Assembly: GCA_023415835.1 (NCBI GenBank)
Contig: JAEZJK010000048.1
Location: 1-64,000 of the forward strand
Reading direction: 5' to 3'
Origin: Bacillota bacterium
GTDB taxonomy: Bacteria > Bacillota > UBA4882 > UBA8346
Length of the DNA: 64,000 nt
The notes beneath the pieces were generated by a model that saw only the letters and a program-made list of their open reading frames with translations, was not told where the DNA came from and made no database searches. A program made the translations under genes and the position numbers. Positions 43,060-51,371 of the stretch are shown piece after piece. Each line of letters opens with the position of its first letter. The first letter of the stretch is position 1.

Positions 43060-44139
43060 ATGAGAATTCTTTCGATCGATAACATCCAAAAAAATATGCG
43101 TCTCGCCAAAAGCGTTTATACAGCGGATGGAAATGTCCTATTAGTCGAAGGGGCTCGTTTGACTGATGAACGCATTGAAAAATTAAAGCAATTTGGCGTC
43201 TCGTCTTTATATGTCACCAACAAATGGATTGGGGAAATTGAAGTTGACGACTTGATAACGGTGGAAACTAAAAATGAAGCCACTAAAATTTCCAAAGAAG
43301 TCATGTCCAATGTTGAGCAAAACTTACCAATAACCAGTGAAAAAATCCATCAAATTATCTCCGATCTTATTGATGAGCTATTCCTCAATCGTCACATTGC
43401 ATTCGGTTTGATCGAGATCCGGGCGATGAATGATTATCATTTTTCGCATAATGTGGCTGTTTGCGTGTTATCCTTAATGACCGGTATCGCTTTAAACTAT
43501 AATTATTCTAAGCTGAAACTATTAGGGACCGGGGCTATTTTGCACGATATCGGGAAGGCTAAGATCCCATTAGAAATCCTTAATAAAAATAGAAAACTTA
43601 CTACGGACGAATATGCCATGATGCAAAAGCATTCCCAAATCGGCTACGATATCCTAAAAGAATGTAATGATATCAATAGTATTTCAGCTTATGTAGCCTG
43701 GCAACATCACGAAAGGCTCGATGGTTCCGGTTATCCTTTAGGGCTTAAAGGGACTGAAATCCATGAGTTTGCGAGAATAACAGCGCTGGCCGATGTGTAT
43801 GACGCGATGTCAACCGACCGGGTTTATCGCAAGCGGCTTTTACCTCACGAAGTAATCGAATACCTCCGTGATCAAGAACGGATCCTGTTTGATCCGGAAT
43901 TAACACGCGTCTTTTTACAAAACATCGCCCCTTTCCCCATCGGAAGCATGGTGCTTCTTAATGGTGGTGAGAAGGGTATCGTGATCAAAATTAATAAAGA
44001 TTTTCCAGCCCGTCCCGTGGTTAAAATAATTTTCGATCAAAATGGCCAGCTACTTAAAGAACCGCTTGAAAAGAACTTAAAAGTGGATTTGACCTCATTT
44101 ATCCTAAAGGGGTTAAAAGATGAGGAAATTACCTTTTAG
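43060..44139 (+). CDS. HD-GYP domain c-di-GMP phosphodiesterase
   Basis: This cytoplasmic protein of 359 residues is predicted to hydrolyse c-di-GMP. The N-terminal 100 residues form a DUF3391-like domain (AKSVYTADGNVLLVEGARLTDE). The HD-GYP domain has SHNVAVCVL, the metal pair in LHDIGKAKIP, and HHERLDGSGYPLG. A C-terminal beta domain of about 60 residues (GSMVLLNGGEKGIVIKI) ends the chain. The open frame reaches back into the riboswitch, so the ATG at 43060 is taken. It ends 11 nt inside the opposing gene. Confidence 0.92.
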   Translation: MRILSIDNIQKNMRLAKSVYTADGNVLLVEGARLTDERIEKLKQFGVSSLYVTNKWIGEIEVDDLITVETKNEATKISKEVMSNVEQNLPITSEKIHQIISDLIDELFLNRHIAFGLIEIRAMNDYHFSHNVAVCVLSLMTGIALNYNYSKLKLLGTGAILHDIGKAKIPLEILNKNRKLTTDEYAMMQKHSQIGYDILKECNDINSISAYVAWQHHERLDGSGYPLGLKGTEIHEFARITALADVYDAMSTDRVYRKRLLPHEVIEYLRDQERILFDPELTRVFLQNIAPFPIGSMVLLNGGEKGIVIKINKDFPARPVVKIIFDQNGQLLKEPLEKNLKVDLTSFILKGLKDEEITF

Positions 44140-44806
44140 GAACCAAACTTCCATCATTCTTCAAAATATACCGCTCCGGAATGATCCCTCTCACCATGGT
44201 TAAAGGATAGACAACACTCTCCTTTCCAAGGATCGTCCCCGGGTTTAGGACCGCATTACAGCCTATTTCGGCAAAATCTCCGATTAACGCCCCAAATTTT
44301 TTCAGCCCGGTGTCCAAGCTTTCCCCGGTTCTAAATGATACTCTAATGTTGTCTTTTGCGGACTTTAAATTGGATAAGATAACCCCCGCTCCCAAATGCG
44401 CTTTATAACCCAGGATCGAATCCCCAACGTAGTTAAAATGGGGCGCCTCAACTTTGTCGAAAAGGATTGCATTTTTAACCTCGGTGGAGTTGCCGATTAC
44501 CGCTCCGTTACCAATGATCACATTTTCCCGGATATAAGCCGTGTGCCTAATTGCGCAATCATATCCGATAATCGCCGGCCCCTTGATCCTAACAGAATCG
44601 TCAATTTGAGTCCCCTTACCCACCCAGACATCCGCGGCGACTCTCTCAAAATCCCCCGGTAAATGCTCCGCTAATTCCGGAATGAACTCTTTGATTTTAG
44701 GCAACACGTCCCATGCATATTGGAGCCTATGAAAGAGTGGCCCAGCGTTGGTATGTTCCAGGTCAAACAAATATTTTGCATAAATTAATGAGTTAATCAG
44801 TTTCAC
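44129..44806 (-). CDS. left-handed beta-helix nucleotidyl/acyltransferase-like protein
   Basis: The 225 residues have an N-terminal helical part (1-55) and then hexapeptide repeats forming a left-handed beta helix (VWVGKGTQIDDSVRIKGPAI, YIRENVIIGNGAVIGNSTEV, ILGYKAHLGAGVILSNLK). A GlmU-like SNLKSAKDN...R pattern suggests the acetyltransferase/uridylyltransferase C-domain group, but no pyrophosphorylase domain is present. The substrate is unknown. The start is uncertain: the GTG at 44806 directly abuts AAAGGG. It is convergent with the HD-GYP gene. Confidence 0.7.
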   Translation of the reverse strand: MKLINSLIYAKYLFDLEHTNAGPLFHRLQYAWDVLPKIKEFIPELAEHLPGDFERVAADVWVGKGTQIDDSVRIKGPAIIGYDCAIRHTAYIRENVIIGNGAVIGNSTEVKNAILFDKVEAPHFNYVGDSILGYKAHLGAGVILSNLKSAKDNIRVSFRTGESLDTGLKKFGALIGDFAEIGCNAVLNPGTILGKESVVYPLTMVRGIIPERYILKNDGSLVPKR

Positions 44807-45004
44807 CCCTTTACTAAAATACTGGCTTTATATAATTTTATAAAACCTCCTTTTTTCCTTCTGTGATCGGAATTAAGTTTAAATAACTGGATAAAACACA
44901 ATACCGCCGGACTAGGCGTATTCATTGGGATATTTAAATCTAGTTTTGGAAATAATACTGCTAATTGTAAATCCATATTTTTATTTTACTTGATCCGGTG
45001 TAAA

Positions 45005-46036
45005 ATGATTATCCGATTTATCTCAAAAGTATTTCCCTTAGTCTCAAATGAGCTTGATTTCTGGAGTACTGTCGCTACCAAAATCCCTGATTGGGAACTG
45101 CGTGTTCAGGCTTTAGCCAGTATCAGGTCGAAAAAATTCCACGCCCAGGGCGGTAGCGTCTATGCCCTATATCCGCAAGCGGATTTGCCTAGTACCGTCC
45201 GGTTCATTGTCGCCCTTCAGACAATCAGCGATTATCTCGATAACCTCTGTGACCGCGCCGGAATAATGGATGAATCAGCTTTTTTCCAACTTCACCTGGC
45301 GATGCTGGACGCTATCGACCCCTCACGCCCCATCTCCGATTACTATCGCAATTATCCATTTAAAAACGACCAGGGATACCTGGAGAAATTGGTAACAACC
45401 TGCCGTCATCAGATTAATAAACAGCCCTCCTACCACTTGGTCCTGGTGAAAATCATCAATTATGTAAAAAGATATTCCGAATTACAGTCTTACAAACATT
45501 TGGCGTTAGAAATCCGCGAAATCCGGTTGCGTGACTGGGCGCTCCAAAACCTAAGCACGGCAAACGGCACCTACTGGTGGGAGTATGCGGCTGCCACCGG
45601 TTCAACTTTGGGTATGTTTCTACTTTATGCCGCCGCCTCAGATCCATTCTTAAAGCCAACGGTGGCGGAGGAAATCGGCCAAGCATACTTTCCATGGGTT
45701 ACCGGCCTGCATATCCTGTTGGATTACCTCATCGACGCCCAAGAAGACTTGGAAATGGGGGATTATAATTTTACTTTTAAATATCAAAACCAATCCCAGT
45801 GCCGGGCTAGGCTAACGTTTTTCATCAAAGAATCAATCCGTGTTTGCCTAGCCCTTCCAAATCCTTCTTTCCATCTTACCATTATTCGCGGCTTGTTAGC
45901 AATGTATCTCTCCGATCCCAAAGCCCTCGATCCAAAAAATAAAAGGCTCAGCCTAGACCTAGTCCGCCATGCCGGGCCTAAGTGCCGTTTTTACCACCGT
46001 TGCTGCAGGTTGCTGAGAATATTGAAGAAAATCTAA
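45005..46036 (+). CDS. ytpB: YtpB-type large terpene synthase (DUF2600)
   Basis: This all-helical cytoplasmic enzyme of about 343 residues belongs to the family of Bacillus YtpB (tetraprenyl-beta-curcumene synthase), which cyclises C35 heptaprenyl diphosphate. Two Asp-rich segments are visible, ISDYLDNLCDRAG near 80 and LLDYLIDAQEDLEMGDYN near 240, in the spacing of this unusual terpene synthase group. The conserved YYRNYPF and WWEYAAATGSTLG are present. It lies 88 nt from a convergent polyprenyl diphosphate synthase gene, which likely makes the substrate. The ATG at 45005 is chosen over a TTG at 44990. Confidence 0.85.
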   Translation: MIIRFISKVFPLVSNELDFWSTVATKIPDWELRVQALASIRSKKFHAQGGSVYALYPQADLPSTVRFIVALQTISDYLDNLCDRAGIMDESAFFQLHLAMLDAIDPSRPISDYYRNYPFKNDQGYLEKLVTTCRHQINKQPSYHLVLVKIINYVKRYSELQSYKHLALEIREIRLRDWALQNLSTANGTYWWEYAAATGSTLGMFLLYAAASDPFLKPTVAEEIGQAYFPWVTGLHILLDYLIDAQEDLEMGDYNFTFKYQNQSQCRARLTFFIKESIRVCLALPNPSFHLTIIRGLLAMYLSDPKALDPKNKRLSLDLVRHAGPKCRFYHRCCRLLRILKKI

Positions 46037-46082
46037 CAGTTTACCCGAATTGTCTAAAAAAGCATCCTTTAATTGTTTACCG

Positions 46083-46117
46083 CTTCTAACTCCTGTCACC
46101 TATCTTCTAACTACTTC
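46083..46117. repeat. 7-nt-periodic intergenic tract
   Basis: Five consecutive degenerate heptads of the form CTTCTAA / CTCCTGT lie in the convergent gap between the terpene synthase and prenyl synthase genes. Confidence 0.45.
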
Positions 46118-46124
46118 ATAAAAA

Positions 46125-47126
46125 TCAATTGGCTCTCGCTTGAATCTTATATGTAAGATTCTCCAGAAATCCCCGGGCCGGGGTTTCAGCAAAATCTTTC
46201 AATATCTTTCTAGCCTGTTCAAGGTGAGATGCGCTAATCGCCAATGCCCGCTGCATTACTCCCGATTCCCGCACCACTTCTTCGATCCCTGTTAAATTTG
46301 AGCGGTTAAAATTTCGTTCTTTAGTTATCTCTCTCACCCACCCTTGGTATTTAGGCTGTTCCATTAATAGGATAAACGGTAAAGTATAATTCCCTTTAAT
46401 CAGGTCGGTATATTTGGGTTTACCCATTTTAATCTCATCTCCGCAAATATCCAAAATGTCATCAATGATTTGAAATGCCAGCCCTAAGTTTAAACCAAAG
46501 CAGCCAAGGGCTTCCACCTGAAAATGGTCGGCACCGGCCACCAAAGCCCCGGCTTTACATGAGGCTTCTATTAAAACTGCAGTTTTTTTTGAAATCCGAT
46601 CGTAATACCCTTCCATCCCGACCATTGAATTAAACTGATCCTGATCTTGTAAGATTTCCCCCTGGCACATATTTTGAATGGCCCCTACCATAATTCCCAT
46701 AGGTTCAGTAAGCTTATTTCTAGCCAGGATACCAAAAGCTTTAGCGAACAAGTAATCTCCGCCTAATACTGCCCGTTGATTACCCCAATTTTTTTGTGCG
46801 GTAGGTTGATTATGCCTGAACTCAGAACCATCAATGATGTCATCATGGATCAATGACGCCATATGAATTAACTCAGCAGTAATCGCTGTCCACTTCAAGT
46901 TTGTGGAGCCCGGACCGAAAATCAAACCACTGTACCAAACCAATAACGGCCGAATCCTTTTCCCCCCGGCATTCAAAATATGAAAACAAATCTCCCGAAT
47001 TACACCTTGACTATCATCTATTTCCTCCTTTAATAACTCCTCAAACATCGCTACATTATCAATGGAGGCTTCATCCCAAATAATACTTTGAAATTCCGCT
47101 GGTTTTTCTACCTTTAAGGTTTTCAT
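46125..47126 (-). CDS. trans-polyprenyl diphosphate synthase
   Basis: This chain-elongating isoprenyl transferase of 333 residues has the first Asp-rich motif in HMASLIHDDIIDGSEFRHNQPT and the second in GLAFQIIDDILDICGDE. The FARM region has small residues two positions upstream of the first motif, as in long-chain (C30-C50) enzymes. It could supply the menaquinone side chain or the C35 substrate for the neighbouring YtpB-type synthase. The N-terminal 30 residues are longer than usual. Product length cannot be read with certainty. Confidence 0.88.
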   Translation of the reverse strand: MKTLKVEKPAEFQSIIWDEASIDNVAMFEELLKEEIDDSQGVIREICFHILNAGGKRIRPLLVWYSGLIFGPGSTNLKWTAITAELIHMASLIHDDIIDGSEFRHNQPTAQKNWGNQRAVLGGDYLFAKAFGILARNKLTEPMGIMVGAIQNMCQGEILQDQDQFNSMVGMEGYYDRISKKTAVLIEASCKAGALVAGADHFQVEALGCFGLNLGLAFQIIDDILDICGDEIKMGKPKYTDLIKGNYTLPFILLMEQPKYQGWVREITKERNFNRSNLTGIEEVVRESGVMQRALAISASHLEQARKILKDFAETPARGFLENLTYKIQARAN

Positions 47127-47257
47127 GGTTTAGGTTCACCTTATTTTATATTTATGGCCATTAACTAGAATTCCCCAAATTACTGGATTTTATTAACCTG
47201 GATTTAAAATAGCCTTGCTTACCTTTACCATATTGGCGTCCATGCCCTATCGGGAAC

Positions 47258-47335
47258 AAAAAAGAAATTAGGCCTAGAAAGCCCAGCTTTGCTTTACTCC
47301 AGCCTAATACCTTGTGCCTCTTACCTTATTTTCAT
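47258..47335. repeat. inverted 7-nt-periodic hairpin element
   Basis: ATTAGGC near 47267 can pair with GCCTAAT near 47302, and the right side continues in heptads (CTTGTGC CTCTTAC). It lies in the 317-nt divergent gap between the prenyl synthase and the amino-acid transporter. Confidence 0.45.
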
Positions 47336-47382
47336 ATCAATTATTGTTTTCTAGCTAAATTAAACTGTAAACCTACAAAAAC

Positions 47383-47412
47383 TTTACATCTTATCTTAAA
47401 GTGAGATATAAT
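47383..47412 (+). promoter_or_regulatory. sigma-A-type promoter of the amino-acid transporter
   Basis: TTTACA and TATAAT are separated by 18 nt, 32 nt before the start codon of the binding-protein gene. Confidence 0.65.
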
Positions 47413-47443
47413 TGTAATAATAATGTAAACAGGGGGTGTTCCT

Positions 47444-48184
47444 TTGAAAAAATTTCTTTTTTTAGCTTTGATTTTGTCAATTATCATGGTAATGTCTTCA
47501 GGCTGCCTTCAATCAAAAAATGTCTTGAATGTTGCAACCGATGCCGCTTATGAACCTTTTGAAAGTATCGACGAATCCGGTAATTATGTTGGGTTTGATA
47601 TGGAATTAATCAAAATGGTTGCAGACGAAATGAAAATGGAACTGAAACTCCAAAATGTGGGTTGGGATGGAATCATTCCTGGATTGATTAACGGAAATTA
47701 TGATTGCTTAATCTCAGCCATGACCATTACTAAGGAACGTCAAAAACAAATAAATTTCTCCGACCCCTACTTCTCAATCAAACAGGTAATCGTTGTCAAA
47801 GAAGACAATGACCAAATTAAAACACCCGCCGATTTAGTCGGTAAAACTGTAACTGCCCAAAACGGCACCACCGGTGACCTTTATGCCAGTAAAATTAAAG
47901 ATGTTAAAATGAAACGTTTTGATACCAATCCCCAGGCTGTTCAAGAGTTACTTAACAATAACGCTGATGCCGCTGTCATGGATGATTTGGTAGCCTCTAA
48001 GGCCATCAATAAAACTACCGGCCTTAAAATGATTGAAATTACCGACACTCAAATCGAAAACTACGGTATCGGAATTAAGAAAGAAAACACCGAACTGCTT
48101 GAAAAGATTAATACAGCTTTAGAAACGCTCCGAAATAATGGCAAATTAGCCGAACTAGAACAAAAGTATAAATCTGGTAACTAA
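47444..48184 (+). CDS. polar amino-acid ABC transporter substrate-binding lipoprotein
   Basis: This 246-residue lipoprotein has a signal segment ending in a lipobox (MSSGC, Cys near 21), so it is anchored outside the membrane. The SBP_bac_3 fold is shown by VATDAAYEPFESIDESGNYVGFDMELIK, the AMTITKERQKQINFSDPYF hinge region, and VGKTVTAQNGTTGD. It begins with TTG behind GGGGGTG. It delivers an amino acid (glutamine, arginine or similar) to the permease downstream, from which it is separated by a terminator that should make it more abundant than the membrane parts. Confidence 0.93.
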   Translation: MKKFLFLALILSIIMVMSSGCLQSKNVLNVATDAAYEPFESIDESGNYVGFDMELIKMVADEMKMELKLQNVGWDGIIPGLINGNYDCLISAMTITKERQKQINFSDPYFSIKQVIVVKEDNDQIKTPADLVGKTVTAQNGTTGDLYASKIKDVKMKRFDTNPQAVQELLNNNADAAVMDDLVASKAINKTTGLKMIEITDTQIENYGIGIKKENTELLEKINTALETLRNNGKLAELEQKYKSGN

Positions 48185-48198
48185 CTGGAATTTGTTCT

Positions 48199-48238
48199 AC
48201 GGTCAAACGGCGAAACTTAACCGTTTGACCGTATTATT
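48199..48238 (+). terminator. internal terminator between binding protein and permease genes
   Basis: A 12-bp perfect stem (ACGGTCAAACGG / CCGTTTGACCGT) with a 10-nt loop is followed by ATTATTTTT. Partial readthrough would set the usual excess of binding protein over permease. Confidence 0.88.
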
Positions 48239-48266
48239 TTTACCAGGAAAAAAAAGGATGTTTATC

Positions 48267-49238
48267 GTGAAACAATATTATTGCCTAAATTTTGTAATTT
48301 TATTCCTGTTACTGGGAATTTTAATATTTTCTTCAGGCGCCCCAGTCCAAGGGGCTGATTTGAAAATCTTTTCCGATCCTTCCGGGGCTCAAATATGGTT
48401 GGATGGCGCTAACACCTACAAAATTACCCCCTATTCATTTACAGGCATTAAGGAAGGCTCTCATCAAATCGAACTAAAAGGCCTTCCAAACTACCGAAAC
48501 GAGAAACGTAATATAGTTGTCAAACCCGGAAATAATATCATTGAAATTCCGATTCCTGAAACATCATTGTATTATATGTGGCTAGGTTTACCTACTCTTT
48601 TAATTGGGATGCTGATGACTCTCTTTTTAACTATTATTGCCGTATTTAACGGAATTGTCATCGGAACCTTCGCCGGAGTGGCGCGGGTAGTCAATAATAA
48701 AATTATCAATTTAGTCTCTGGGATATACGTCGACTTTATCCGTGGAACTCCCCTATTGGTTCAGATTTTTATGATTCATTTCGGTACGCCGCCGCTTTTA
48801 GGCATACTTTTTAATAATGGACAACCCATCCCGCTCAATCCATTTTTATCAGCGCTATTGGCGTTAAGCATCAACAGCGGCGCCTATGTGGCCGAAATTA
48901 TCCGAGCCGGCATTCAATCCATCGACCGGGGCCAGATGGAGGCGGCCCGTTCGCTAGGAATGACGTATCGCCAAGCGATGCGCCATGTAATTCTTCCCCA
49001 AGCGTTAAAACGGGTCATTCCACCTTTAGGCAACGAATTTATAGCAATGCTCAAAGATTCGTCACTGGTCTCAGTCATCGGAATGGAAGAGTTAGTCCGT
49101 AAAGCCCAGATAATTGTCACCCGCTCCTACCGCCCGACCGAAACCTGGCTAGAGGTTGGGTTGCTCTTTCTTTTGATGACCATTCCCTTTACTAGGATTG
49201 TCGCCCGGCTAGAAAGGAGGCTGAAAGTCAATGATTAA
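48267..49238 (+). CDS. PEGA-domain fused polar amino-acid ABC permease
   Basis: The C-terminal 220 residues are a GlnP/HisM-type permease with about five helices and the ATPase-contact EAA loop MEAARSLGMTYRQAMRHVILPQA. Ahead of it lie a signal-like segment (FVILFLLLGILIFSSG) and a PEGA domain (LKIFSDPSGAQIWLDGANT...TPYSFTGIKEGSHQIEL). PEGA domains are surface-exposed beta modules and are not normal parts of these permeases. The GTG at 48267 has AAAGGA 8 nt upstream; ATG 48258 is an alternative. It overlaps the ATPase gene by 8 nt. Confidence 0.88.
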   Translation: MKQYYCLNFVILFLLLGILIFSSGAPVQGADLKIFSDPSGAQIWLDGANTYKITPYSFTGIKEGSHQIELKGLPNYRNEKRNIVVKPGNNIIEIPIPETSLYYMWLGLPTLLIGMLMTLFLTIIAVFNGIVIGTFAGVARVVNNKIINLVSGIYVDFIRGTPLLVQIFMIHFGTPPLLGILFNNGQPIPLNPFLSALLALSINSGAYVAEIIRAGIQSIDRGQMEAARSLGMTYRQAMRHVILPQALKRVIPPLGNEFIAMLKDSSLVSVIGMEELVRKAQIIVTRSYRPTETWLEVGLLFLLMTIPFTRIVARLERRLKVND

Positions 49239-49956
49239 AGTTGATAAGCTTCATAAACGATTTCATCATCTTCATGTTTTAAAGGGAGTTAGCGCTCAGA
49301 TAAGCCAGGGTGAAGTAGTTTGTATCATCGGTCCTAGCGGTTCCGGGAAGAGTACCTTCTTGCGCTGTCTTAACTTATTGGAAAAGCCTTCTGAAGGCCA
49401 TATTTATATTGAAAACTTGGATGTAACCGATCATACCCAGATCGATGTTAATGAAGTCCGGGCTGAAGTGGGAATGGTTTTTCAAAGATTTAACCTGTTT
49501 CCCCATAAAACCGCCTTGGAAAACATAACTTTGGCTCCGATCAAAGTCCGTGGCCTTACCCATGATGAAGCAACTTCCAGAGCCTATCAACTGCTGGATC
49601 GGGTTGGGCTTCGCCATAAAGCCGACGTCTATCCCGATCATTTATCCGGTGGCCAGCAACAAAGAATCGCTATTGCCAGGGCTTTAGCAATGCGTCCAAA
49701 AGTAATGCTCTTTGATGAGCCAACCTCAGCCCTTGATCCGGAAATGATCCAGGAAGTCTTGGATGTAATGAAGGACTTGGCGCGGGATGGCATGACAATG
49801 CTGGTCGTCACCCATGAGATGGGTTTTGCCAAAGAAGTGGCCCATCGCGTTTTATTCATGGATGAAGGGGAGATCATCGAGGAAGGGACTCCGGCTAAAC
49901 TGTTCTATAATCCCGAAAACGACCGGACCAAACTTTTTTTAAGTAAAATAATTTAA
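49231..49956 (+). CDS. glnQ: polar amino-acid ABC transporter ATP-binding protein
   Basis: This cytoplasmic ATPase of 241 residues has Walker A GPSGSGKST, a Q-loop in VFQRFNLFPHKT, the signature LSGGQQQR, Walker B VMLFDEPTSALDPEM and the switch His in VVTHEMGF. The motif FQRFNLFPH is characteristic of the GlnQ/HisP group. It is encoded with overlapping start behind GGAGG and completes the SBP-permease-ATPase set. The transported amino acid is not determined by sequence. Confidence 0.94.
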   Translation: MIKVDKLHKRFHHLHVLKGVSAQISQGEVVCIIGPSGSGKSTFLRCLNLLEKPSEGHIYIENLDVTDHTQIDVNEVRAEVGMVFQRFNLFPHKTALENITLAPIKVRGLTHDEATSRAYQLLDRVGLRHKADVYPDHLSGGQQQRIAIARALAMRPKVMLFDEPTSALDPEMIQEVLDVMKDLARDGMTMLVVTHEMGFAKEVAHRVLFMDEGEIIEEGTPAKLFYNPENDRTKLFLSKII

Positions 49957-50009
49957 TCCCTTTTGGAGAGGGAAACAATATAGCTCAAATCATATAATCT
50001 ATATCAGGA

Positions 50010-50150
50010 TTAATTTATTTTTGTTTATAAAATCCTTCGTTACTACCGATCCACATTAGCCCCTTTCCATAATTTCACGTGTTTTAAGTAATAGCTGACG
50101 TGGACGGCTATCTAGAGGGAAAGTACTAACCGCCAGCGCTTTGAGGAGGA
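50010..50150 (+). promoter_or_regulatory. leader element A upstream of murG (candidate structured RNA)
   Basis: This segment shares a long gapped similarity with the leader at 54450-54580. The clearest blocks are CATAATTTC-x-CGT, then GACG-x-GGA-x-GGCTATC. In this copy CACGT can pair with ACGTG, GG-A-CGG with CCG-CC, and CTTTCC with GGAAAG. It ends next to the murG ribosome binding site. I cannot match it to a known riboswitch class from memory. Confidence 0.45.
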
Positions 50151-50156
50151 AAAAAA

Positions 50157-51245
50157 GTGCGGATAATTCTAACCGGTGGAGGCACAGCCGGCCATATTAC
50201 TCCGAACATCGCCCTAATCCCGGAGTTAAAAAGGGCCGGATTTGAAATTCATTATATTGGTACCAAAGAAGGTATGGAACGCCAATTGATCGGGCCGCTT
50301 GGAATCCCATACCACACGGTTCATGCTGGAAAACTCCGTCGCTATTTGAACTTGAAGAATTTGACCGACCTTTTTCAAATTGCGAGAGGATTTGCCGAAT
50401 CATTGGCGATTGTCGCAAAAATAAAACCAAATGTGGTGTTTAGTAAAGGCGGTTTCGTTTCATCCCCGGTAGTTTGGGCTTCATGGTTTCACCGGATCCC
50501 GGTAGTTATTCACGAATCCGATATCACACCGGGCCTTGCCAATAAATTATCGATTCCCTTTGCGAGCAAGATTTGTTACACCTTTCCGGAGACAAAAAAA
50601 TACCTCCCGCTTGCCAAAGGGGTTTTAACCGGCTTACCGGTTAGAGAAAGCTTGTTTGGAGGGGATGCCGCAAAGGCCAAGCGTATCTGCGGTTTTAACG
50701 ATAATAAACCTGTAATAATGATTATTGGCGGCAGCCAAGGTTCAGAAATCTTGAATAAAGCTATCCGGAGCGTATTAGGCCAAATTACTGAAAAATTCGA
50801 TCTATGCCATATCTGCGGTGAGAATGGTACCGATTCCAGTCTCAATCAAATCCGGGGCTATAAACAATTTGACTATGTTAATGAAGAGCTACCGCACTTA
50901 ATGGCAATGGCCGATTTGGTTATTTCACGGGCAGGCGCTACTACCCTCTTTGAACTGTTGGCATTGAAAAAACCAAATCTATTAATCCCCTTGTCCAAGC
51001 AGGCCAGCCGCGGCGACCAGATCCTGAATGCTTACTCCTTTGAAAAACAGGGATTTAGCAAGGCTTTAGCGGAGGAAAATTTAAATCCCGAATCCCTACT
51101 AACTCAAGTTAATTCAGTATATGATTCCCGCGATGAATATATTGCGGCTATGAACGCCAGCCAAATCAATAATGGAATTCAGTCCGTACTCACAACCATT
51201 GAAATGTTAGCTAAATCCAAAAATAAAATCAATCACTCCAAATAA
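50157..51245 (+). CDS. murG: UDP-GlcNAc:lipid I N-acetylglucosaminyltransferase
   Basis: This converts lipid I to lipid II at the inner face of the membrane in peptidoglycan synthesis. The N-terminal GGGTAGHITPNIALI loop, VFSKGGFVSSPVV, HESDITPGLANK, GGSQGSEILNKA and the donor-site ISRAGATTLFELLALKKPNLLIP are canonical for MurG (362 residues). It starts with GTG behind GAGGAGG. It is away from the usual division/cell-wall cluster and stands alone behind a leader of unknown type, so it could be an additional copy used in spore formation. Confidence 0.93.
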   Translation: MRIILTGGGTAGHITPNIALIPELKRAGFEIHYIGTKEGMERQLIGPLGIPYHTVHAGKLRRYLNLKNLTDLFQIARGFAESLAIVAKIKPNVVFSKGGFVSSPVVWASWFHRIPVVIHESDITPGLANKLSIPFASKICYTFPETKKYLPLAKGVLTGLPVRESLFGGDAAKAKRICGFNDNKPVIMIIGGSQGSEILNKAIRSVLGQITEKFDLCHICGENGTDSSLNQIRGYKQFDYVNEELPHLMAMADLVISRAGATTLFELLALKKPNLLIPLSKQASRGDQILNAYSFEKQGFSKALAEENLNPESLLTQVNSVYDSRDEYIAAMNASQINNGIQSVLTTIEMLAKSKNKINHSK

Positions 51246-51371
51246 ATAAGCTGAATTTTGGTAGGGCTATTTTTTTCCTTGATAACCATATTACATTCTC
51301 TATTTAATCCGGCCTTAAATCACTTCTTGCCCAATACTTAAATACTAAAGGCCTCTTTTAACCCAACTGGG

